Assembly: GCF_007559025.1 (NCBI RefSeq)
Contig: NZ_CP041765.1
Coordinates: 3,097,501 to 3,161,500, forward strand
Source of the DNA: Tomitella fengzijianii
GTDB taxonomy: Bacteria; Actinomycetota; Actinomycetes; Mycobacteriales; Mycobacteriaceae
Length of the DNA stretch: 64,000 nt
Direction of reading: 5' to 3'
Shown in pieces: positions 58,494 to 64,000 of this stretch. The notes under the pieces are model-generated. The model was not told the DNA's origin, made no database searches, and was given only the letters and a program-made list of their open reading frames with translations. How positions within the stretch are numbered: position 1 is the first letter of the stretch; each line of letters starts with the position of its first letter. Position numbers and translations under genes: made by a program.

Positions 58494-59786
58494 CTACCCG
58501 TGGAACTGGGCCTGTTCGGTCGAACCTTTCAGTGCGGTGGTGGAACTGGTGGGGTCGACGGTGGTGGCGATGCGATCGAAGTAGCCGGCGCCGACCTCCC
58601 GCTGGTGCTTGACCGCGGTGAAGCCGCGTTCCTCGGCCGCCTTGAACTCGCGGTTCTGCAGCTCCACGAACGAGGTCATCTGGTTGCGGGCGTAGCCGTA
58701 GGCCAGATCGAACATCGAGTAGTTGAGCGCGTGGAAGCCGGCCAGGGTGATGAACTGGAACTTGAAGCCCATCGCGCCCAGCTCACGCTGGAACTTGGCG
58801 ATGGTGGCGTCGTCCAGGTTGGCCGACCAGTTGAACGAGGGCGAGCAGTTGTAGGCCAGCAGCTGGTCCGGGTGCTCGGCCTTGACGCCCTCGGCGAACT
58901 TGCGGGCGTACTCGAGGTCCGGGGTGCCGGTCTCCATCCAGATGAGGTCGGCGTACGGGGCGTAGGCCTTGGCGCGCTCGATGCAGGGCTCGATGCCGTT
59001 CTTGACGTGGTAGAAGCCCTCGGCCGTGCGCTCGCCGGTGATGAACTGGCGGTCGCGCTCGTCCACGTCGGAGGTGATCAGCGTGGCGGCCTCGGCGTCC
59101 GTGCGGGCGACGATGACGCTGGGCACGTTCGCGACATCCGACGCCAGGCGGGCCGACGTCAGCGTGCGGATGTGCTGCTGGGTGGGGATGAGGACCTTGC
59201 CGCCCAGGTGGCCGCACTTCTTCTCGGAGGCCAGCTGGTCCTCCCAGTGCACGCCCGCCGCGCCGGCGCCGATCATGGCCTTCTGCAGCTCGTAGGCGTT
59301 GAGCGCGCCGCCGAAGCCGGCCTCCGCGTCGGCGACGATGGGCGCCAGCCAGTTCTCGATGGACGTGTCGCCCTCGACGCGGGCGACCTCGTCGGCGCGC
59401 AGCAGCGCGTTGTTGATGCGGCGCACCACGGTGGGGACCGAGTTCGCCGGGTAGAGGCTCTGGTCCGGGTAGGTGTGGCCCGACAGGTTCGCGTCACCGG
59501 CGACCTGCCAGCCGGACAGGTACACGGCCTTCAGGCCGGCGCGGATCTGCTGGACGGCCTGGTTGCCGGTCAGCGCGCCGAGCGCGTTGACGAAGTCCTC
59601 CTTGTGGATCAGATCCCACAGGATTTCGGAGCCGCGGCGGGCGAGCGTGTGCTCCTCGACGACGGTGCCCTGAAGCTCGGCGACCTGCTCAGCCGTGAAG
59701 TTGCGCGCGACACCCTTCCAGCGGGGGTTCTCATCCCAGTCCTTCTGGATCTCCGCGGCGGTACGTGCTTTTCCGACGTTCGACAT
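58494..59786 (-). CDS. aceA: Isocitrate lyase
   Basis: 430 residues, close to M. tuberculosis Icl1 (428). Catalytic Cys191 in the signature [15 protein letters not shown]. Other blocks: [55 protein letters not shown]. First step of the glyoxylate shunt; also 2-methylisocitrate lyase in this family. AGGAGC 5 bases before ATG 59786. Divergent RamB-like sites upstream, so it is probably acetate/fatty-acid induced. Confidence 0.95.
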   Translation of the reverse strand: MSNVGKARTAAEIQKDWDENPRWKGVARNFTAEQVAELQGTVVEEHTLARRGSEILWDLIHKEDFVNALGALTGNQAVQQIRAGLKAVYLSGWQVAGDANLSGHTYPDQSLYPANSVPTVVRRINNALLRADEVARVEGDTSIENWLAPIVADAEAGFGGALNAYELQKAMIGAGAAGVHWEDQLASEKKCGHLGGKVLIPTQQHIRTLTSARLASDVANVPSVIVARTDAEAATLITSDVDERDRQFITGERTAEGFYHVKNGIEPCIERAKAYAPYADLIWMETGTPDLEYARKFAEGVKAEHPDQLLAYNCSPSFNWSANLDDATIAKFQRELGAMGFKFQFITLAGFHALNYSMFDLAYGYARNQMTSFVELQNREFKAAEERGFTAVKHQREVGAGYFDRIATTVDPTSSTTALKGSTEQAQFHG

Positions 59787-59963
59787 CGAGGCTCCTGCTC
59801 TTCGAATCTTCACTGTTGTGCGTTTCCGTGCTCGGCCGCGCCGACGGTTCCGTCCGTGACGTCCCCGCTGTGGGCGGGGTGTCGCGTGGCGGCGCCACCG
59901 GCTGTCCGGGCCGACTCGGCGATGCCACCCCGGGTGCCCCGGGGAAGCGCGGAGTTCGCATTG

Positions 59964-59974
59964 AAGCTTGCAAA
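59964..59974. promoter_or_regulatory. Candidate RamB site 1, aceA promoter
   Basis: AAGCTTGCAAA, ~180 bases before the aceA start. Corynebacterial/mycobacterial RamB binds motifs built around TTGCAAA. ramB lies 1.3 kb away. Confidence 0.4.
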
Positions 59975-60073
59975 TCCGCACCGGCACTGACCTGTACAAC
60001 AACGACAATGGCACACCTCAAACCTGCAGGTCCAGAGCTCACAGTTGCCAATTTTCGCCAGCTTTCCCTCCGG

Positions 60074-60082
60074 CTTTGCAAA
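60074..60082. promoter_or_regulatory. Candidate RamB site 2, aceA upstream
   Basis: CTTTGCAAA followed by TTTGGCGAAG, the fuller of two TTTGCAAA-like sites in the aceA upstream region. Confidence 0.45.
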
Positions 60083-60360
60083 TTTGGCGAAGTTCTTGCT
60101 TCCGCTCGGACGCGAAGACGTCAATAGTCATCTTCACCAAAAGTTACCGTCGGGTAAGCAGATTGAGGCCCTGGCCTGGGGCGAGCCCGCAGCGGTGACG
60201 AAACGCGCCGGACCGGCCGGCCGGTCCCGCTGAGCGGGCACCCGTGCGCGTCCGCTCGCCGGAGTGCTAGCGGAGCAGGGCTGCGATTGTGAGGGTCTTC
60301 ACAAGGCTCGGCGGGATTTCCGGCGCCCGAGCGAGGGCCTGGCGGGGCCTGGCGGGGTTT

Positions 60361-60412
60361 GGCGGGGGTCCGGCGGGGGTCCGGCGGGGGTCCGGCGGGG
60401 GTCCGGCGGGTC
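60361..60412 (+). repeat. 11-base tandem repeat
   Basis: Four units of GCGGGGGTCCG in a row. Non-coding; no similarity to the 26-base array at 53305. Confidence 0.88.
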
Positions 60413-60428
60413 GCCGGGTTCTGGCGGG

Positions 60429-60546
60429 TCGGCGCGCGCCGGTTGTCCGGGGTCCGGCCGCCGCCGCGCGCCGGTTCCCACGACACGCCGAGACAGCACG
60501 CGCGCGCCGAGGCGACACCCGCGCGGCGGGAGAACCGGCGCGCGCC
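60429..60546 (+). repeat. Dispersed intergenic repeat, copy D
   Basis: Core at 60466-60508: GCGCGCCGGTTCCCA then CGACACGCCGAGACAGCA and GCGCGCGCC. More diverged than A, B and C, but with the same layout, including a trailing GCGCGGCGGG block. Confidence 0.7.
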
Positions 60547-60599
60547 ACCGCGGCACCCCACACCACCGCGGCACCCCACACCACCGCAGCACCCCACAC
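60546..60599 (+). repeat. 18-base tandem repeat
   Basis: Three units of CACCGCGGCACCCCACAC (third with one change). Non-coding, directly before the lipoprotein gene. Confidence 0.88.
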
Positions 60600-60669
60600 G
60601 CCACATCCGCCCCACCGCCACCGGTTCCGCCTCCCGGGGCGGGCACCGTCCACCGACTAGCCTGTCGCC

Positions 60670-61197
60670 ATGACAGCGTCGTCCCGCACCTCGCCCGCCG
60701 GAGCAGGCTCCACCGCCGAAGGCCCGTCCGCCACACGCCGCTCCCTCGCCACACGCCGCTCCCTCGCCACACGCCGCTCCCTCGCCACACGCCGCAGCCG
60801 CCCCACCCCGCGCCGCACCCGGATCGCCGCGACGGCCGGCCTGTCCGTCGTCGCGGCCGCGGCGCTGTTGGCGGGGTGCTCGAGCGCCTCGGAGATGTCG
60901 TGCGGCGAGTACCTCGGCCAGAGCTCGAACGATCAGAAGTCGACCACGAAGGACCTGCTCGAGGACAACGGCAACGAGAACGCCCCGGGAATGCTGCTCG
61001 CGGCCGCCCAGGGGTCGCTGGCCGGCTACTGCTCCGTCGAGGGCGACGACGCGACCCTCGAGGACGCCATGGCCGCGTTCACCGACACCCTCGACTCGAT
61101 CGGCGCGACGACGGTCGCCCCCACGACCGACGCCCCCACGACGGACGCCCCGGACACCGGCACCCCGACAACGGCCCCCGGGCAACCGCACGACTGA
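60670..61197 (+). CDS. Small lipoprotein with Arg-rich repeat before its signal peptide
   Basis: 175 residues. Residues ~22-45 are RRSLAT tandem units from an 18-base repeat, unusual ahead of a signal sequence. A hydrophobic core and lipobox LLAGC follow, then a small domain with CGEYLGQSSNDQ and a Thr/Pro/Asp-rich tail (TTDAPTTDAPDTG). The true start may be downstream, which would remove the repeats. TAGCCT 6 bases before the ATG suggests a leaderless message. No family recognised. Confidence 0.65.
   Translation: MTASSRTSPAGAGSTAEGPSATRRSLATRRSLATRRSLATRRSRPTPRRTRIAATAGLSVVAAAALLAGCSSASEMSCGEYLGQSSNDQKSTTKDLLEDNGNENAPGMLLAAAQGSLAGYCSVEGDDATLEDAMAAFTDTLDSIGATTVAPTTDAPTTDAPDTGTPTTAPGQPHD
60727..60798 (+). 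repeat. 18-base tandem repeat inside the lipoprotein gene
   Basis: Three to four copies of a CACACGCCGCTCCCTCGC-type unit encode ATRRSL repeats. In-frame period. Confidence 0.9.
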
Positions 61198-61251
61198 GCA
61201 ACCCGGACCATAAACCCCGCCCCACCACCCGAAACACCGCCCCACCACGGC

Positions 61252-61285
61252 TTGCGAACTCTGCGAACCCGCTGTTGCGAGCCTT
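61252..61285 (+). promoter_or_regulatory. ramB promoter region with TTGCGAA repeats
   Basis: TTGCGAACTCTGCGAAC and a third half-site TTGCGAG form a direct-repeat cluster 20-60 bases before ramB, related to the TTTGCAAA motifs near aceA. Followed by TAACCT (61298-61303), 6 bases before ATG 61310. Suggests autoregulation and a leaderless start. Confidence 0.45.
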
Positions 61286-61309
61286 CACATGCGTCCGTAA
61301 CCTGGGATG

Positions 61310-62731
61310 ATGACCAAGACGTTCGTGGGTTCGCGGCTGCGGCAGCTCCGCACGGAGCGGGGTCTGTCCCAGGTGGCGCTGGCCAAGACCCTGGAGATCT
61401 CCCCCAGTTATCTGAACCAGATCGAGCACGACGTCCGTCCACTCACGGTCCCCGTCCTGCTCCGGATCACCGAGGTGTTCGGGGTCGACGCCACCTTCTT
61501 CTCGCCGCAGGATTCGACGCGCCTGATCGCGGAGATGCGCGAGGTGCTGCTGGACGAGCACACGGGCTCCGACGCCGGCCCCGCGCCCGACGCGTCGGAG
61601 CTGGCGCAGCTGGCCACCGCGCACCCGCAGGTGGCGCGCGCCCTGGTGTCCCTGCACCAGCGGTACCGGAACGCCACCGACCAGCTGGGCGCACTCACCG
61701 AGGGCCGCAGCGGTGACGCCAACGCCCCCGGGATCATCTCGATGCCGCACGAGGAGGTGCGCGACTACTTCTACCAGCGGCAGAACTACCTGGACGAGCT
61801 CGATGCCGCCGCCGAGGACATGACGCAGCGGCTGCGCCTGCACCGCGGCGACATCCTCCGCGAGATCGCCCAGCGGCTGGAGCACCAGCATGACGTGCAC
61901 ATCGTCAAGCGCATCGACCTGGGCGACAATCTGCTGCACCGGTACGACCCCGAGACCCGCACGATGGAGTTCGCCGCGCAGCTGCTTCCGGGCCAGCGCG
62001 CCTTCCGGATGGCCACCGAGCTGGCGTTCCTGGAGTTCGGCGACCTGCTGGAGCGGCTGGCGGACGAGGGCAACTTCTCCACCGCCGAGGCCCGTTCCCT
62101 GGGCGTCAAGGGCCTGGCCAACTATTTCGCCGCCGCCACCGTGCTGCCGTACCGCCAGTTCCACGATGCCGCCGAGGAATTCCGCTACGACATCGAGCGG
62201 CTGTCCACCTTCTTCTCCGCGGGGTTCGAGACGGTCTGCCACCGGCTTTCCACCATGCAGCGCCCCAACCTGCGCGGAGTCCCGTACTCGTTCGTGCGCG
62301 TGGATCGTGCGGGCAACATGTCCAAGCGGCAGTCGGCCACGGGCTTCCACTTCAACGCGTCGGGCGGCACCTGCCCGCTGTGGAGCGTGTACGAGACGTT
62401 CGCGGAGCCGGGCAAGATCGTCCGCCAGGTGGCGCAGATGCCCGACGGGCGCAACTACCTGTGGGTGGCGCGCACCGTCACCCGCAGGTCGTCGCGTTAC
62501 GGGCAGCCGGGCAAGACGTTCGCCATCGGCCTGGGCTGCGAGCTGCGGCATGCGCATCGCACCGTCTACGGCGACGGGCTGGATCTGACCGGGGCGGCGG
62601 CCACGCCCATCGGCTCGGGCTGCCGGGTGTGCGAGCGCGACGAGTGCCCGCAGCGCGCGTTCCCGCAGATCGGCAAGCCGCTGGAGGTCGACGAGCACCG
62701 CAGCACCGTCTCGCCGTACAGGGCCCGGTGA
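61310..62731 (+). CDS. ramB: RamB, regulator of acetate/glyoxylate metabolism
   Basis: 473 residues. HTH_XRE residues ~10-65 (GSRLRQLRTERGLSQVALAK, SPSYLNQIEHDVRPLTVPVL), then an IrrE/ImmA-like (M78) region and the C-terminal short-chain fatty-acid regulator domain with CPLWSVYETFAEPGKIVRQV and Cys motif GCRVCERDECPQRAFPQIG. As remembered, nearly the same as Rv0465c. It controls icl/aceA and methylcitrate genes. Start ATG 61310 matches the family; ATG 61307 is adjacent. Confidence 0.94.
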   Translation: MTKTFVGSRLRQLRTERGLSQVALAKTLEISPSYLNQIEHDVRPLTVPVLLRITEVFGVDATFFSPQDSTRLIAEMREVLLDEHTGSDAGPAPDASELAQLATAHPQVARALVSLHQRYRNATDQLGALTEGRSGDANAPGIISMPHEEVRDYFYQRQNYLDELDAAAEDMTQRLRLHRGDILREIAQRLEHQHDVHIVKRIDLGDNLLHRYDPETRTMEFAAQLLPGQRAFRMATELAFLEFGDLLERLADEGNFSTAEARSLGVKGLANYFAAATVLPYRQFHDAAEEFRYDIERLSTFFSAGFETVCHRLSTMQRPNLRGVPYSFVRVDRAGNMSKRQSATGFHFNASGGTCPLWSVYETFAEPGKIVRQVAQMPDGRNYLWVARTVTRRSSRYGQPGKTFAIGLGCELRHAHRTVYGDGLDLTGAAATPIGSGCRVCERDECPQRAFPQIGKPLEVDEHRSTVSPYRAR

Positions 62732-62905
62732 CGCCCCGCCTGCCGCAGGGTCGCCGCGCCGGAGGGGGCCGGACGCTGTGACGCTCGCCACGATGCCCCA
62801 CTGCGCACGGCCGGGCCGGTACCTTACCCGAGAGTTCAATTCGTGCCGATGAGCACGCCGGAACGTATCGTGTAATTGGACACCGCCACGTCAGGAGCAT
62901 TGCGC

Positions 62906-63766
62906 ATGGCCTCACGACTCGTCCCGCCGCCGCCATCGCTTGCGGGGCGCAGGATCCTCATCACCGGCGCGGCGCGCGGCATCGGCGCCGCGCTGGCCGA
63001 GCGGTTCGCCTCGCGCGGGGCGCACGTCGCACTGGCGGGCCTCGAGCCGGACCTGCTGGCGGCCACCGCGGCCAAGGCCGGCGACGCGCCGTGGCGCGAG
63101 TGCAATGTGGCGCACCGCGAGCAGGTGGACGACGCGGTGGCCGGCCTGGCGGGTGAGCTGGGCGGCCTGGACGTCGTGATCGCGAACGCCGGCATCGCGG
63201 CGCAGCTGCCCATCATCGGCGGCGACCCGTCGGTGATGGAGCGCACCGTCGCGGTGAACCTGCTGGGCTCGTACTACACGCTGCGCGCCGCCGGCCCGCA
63301 CATCGCACACCCGTCGGGCTACGCCCTGGCCGTCTCGTCGGCGGCCGCCGCCGCGCACCTGCCGCTGATGGGCGCGTACTCCGCGTCGAAGGCCGGCGTC
63401 GAGGCCCTGGGCAACACGCTGCGCTCCGAGCTGCTCGGCACCGGCGCCCGGGTGGGTGTCGCCTACTTCGCGGAGCTGGACACCGACATGACCTCCCGCG
63501 GCTTCAGCACCAAGGCCGCCGCCTCCATGAACGCCGCCGGCTCGTTCACCGGCGCCACGGCCCTGGGCCCCGCCATCGACCGGATCGAGCGTGGCGTGGC
63601 CCGGCGGTCGCGCCGTATCGTCGCCCCCTGGTGGGTGGCGGGCCTGCTGCCGGTGCGCATGGCCGTGCAGCCGGTGCTGGACCGGCGGTCGCAGAAGGGC
63701 CTGGCCCAGGCGTTGGAGATCGCCCGCGACGAGCGCCCAGACCTGACCACACCGCAACCGGAGTGA
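62906..63766 (+). CDS. Short-chain dehydrogenase/reductase
   Basis: 286 residues. NAD(P) site ILITGAARGIGAALAERFAS, IANAGIAAQLPI, Ser (AVSSAAAAAHLPLMG) and YSASKAG. Typical length for the SDR family acting on alcohols/ketones in lipid metabolism. ATG 62906 has AGGAGC 9 bases upstream. It follows ramB, separated by 174 bases, and precedes the truncated gene by 5 bases. Confidence 0.82.
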   Translation: MASRLVPPPPSLAGRRILITGAARGIGAALAERFASRGAHVALAGLEPDLLAATAAKAGDAPWRECNVAHREQVDDAVAGLAGELGGLDVVIANAGIAAQLPIIGGDPSVMERTVAVNLLGSYYTLRAAGPHIAHPSGYALAVSSAAAAAHLPLMGAYSASKAGVEALGNTLRSELLGTGARVGVAYFAELDTDMTSRGFSTKAAASMNAAGSFTGATALGPAIDRIERGVARRSRRIVAPWWVAGLLPVRMAVQPVLDRRSQKGLAQALEIARDERPDLTTPQPE

Positions 63767-63771
63767 CCGTG

Positions 63772-64000
63772 ATGCCTGCACAATCCACCCGCAAGGACCT
63801 GTCGACCGCCGATGCCCCGCACCGGCCGCACGTCGTACCGGAGCCGCCGCGCATCGACCCGGGCGGCTTCCGCGAGCTCGGCATCGTCAATTGGGCGTTC
63901 TGCCGCACCGCGTCGCTGGTGACGGGGGTCCCGGACGCGCACATCTTCTCCACGCTGGGCCGTGCCCGCGGGCTGTTCCGCGGGTGGCTGCACTTCTCGG
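63772..64000 (+). CDS. Carboxymuconolactone-decarboxylase-like protein, N-terminal part (cut by window edge)
   Basis: About 76 residues visible (MPAQSTRKDLSTADAPHRPH ... GGFRELGIVNWAFC ... FSTLGRARGLFRGWLHFS). It resembles the AhpD-like CMD protein Rv0464c next to ramB in M. tuberculosis. GGAG 9 bases before the ATG; a GTG at 63769 is an alternative. Five bases after the SDR stop, so probably co-transcribed. The catalytic cysteines lie beyond the window end. Confidence 0.7.
   Translation, partial: MPAQSTRKDLSTADAPHRPHVVPEPPRIDPGGFRELGIVNWAFCRTASLVTGVPDAHIFSTLGRARGLFRGWLHFS

Larger units (their letters stand above)
59787..60669. promoter_or_regulatory. aceA upstream region with repeats
   Basis: 883 bases without a convincing gene. 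The first ~350 bases are relatively AT-rich and carry candidate RamB sites. From 60300 the sequence is strongly GC-rich with an 11-base tandem repeat (60361-60412), dispersed repeat copy D and an 18-base tandem repeat (60546-60599). Confidence 0.6.

Noticed and set aside
60361-60412. CRISPR array
   Set aside because: 11-base units without spacers.

Overview
The window is very GC-rich chromosomal DNA of a mycolic-acid actinobacterium (Mycobacteriales; a Gordonia/Tsukamurella/Dietzia-like relative of Mycobacterium rather than Mycobacterium itself). Supporting markers are a KstR-controlled cholesterol side-chain locus, mycothiol synthesis (mshA), SenX3-RegX3, an HbhA-like protein, RamB with isocitrate lyase, and the order of the right three quarters, which follows M. 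tuberculosis Rv0464c-Rv0514 closely with local insertions and losses. Identifications come from reading the sequence and from remembered family features; no database search was run.

Layout. 1-7.1 kb: cholesterol catabolism (chsH1-chsH2-fadE29-fadE28 and fadE34, all on the minus strand) with divergent kstR and a near-perfect KstR box between fadE34 and kstR. 7.3-9.8 kb: a trehalose-phosphatase/GH15 fusion. 10.0-13.0 kb: a zinc-type ABC importer behind a Zur-like box. 13.0-15.9 kb: a thioesterase remnant and the 5-oxoprolinase genes pxpABC. 15.9-23.2 kb: haem genes hemA-hemC-hemD-hemB with small membrane proteins and a glutaredoxin-like gene. 23.7-32.1 kb: serB-like, acyltransferase, epimerase, bS22, a BldC-like regulator, proC, a TIM-barrel protein, an acidic membrane protein and ppx. 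32.2-39.6 kb: a Cys-rich protein, an unknown secreted protein, senX3-regX3, gpmA, YbjN, mshA and a hydrolase. 39.7-52.3 kb: SDR, murB, DUF2505, a DUF2993-like protein, deoC, purU, a hydrolase, MerR, DUF2516, hbhA, an XRE regulator, DUF445, TetR and a WYL regulator. 52.4-57.2 kb: an accessory stretch. 57.5-64 kb: fadB2, aceA, a lipoprotein, ramB, SDR and a truncated carboxymuconolactone-decarboxylase-like gene.

The accessory stretch (52.4-57.2 kb) lies where M. tuberculosis has umaA/pcaA. It holds a lipoprotein, two tiny back-to-back genes with strong ribosome binding sites, tandem repeats, a lone AbiEi/nuclease-like gene bracketed by two copies of a dispersed intergenic repeat (four copies in the window), and a full-length MetE homologue that has lost three of four zinc ligands and the catalytic histidine. 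Those are the least explained parts of the window.

Many genes overlap their neighbours by 1-4 bases (ATGA, GTGA or TGATG), marking operons. Several others have a TAnnnT-type -10 element 6-8 bases before the start codon and no Shine-Dalgarno sequence, as expected for leaderless transcripts.
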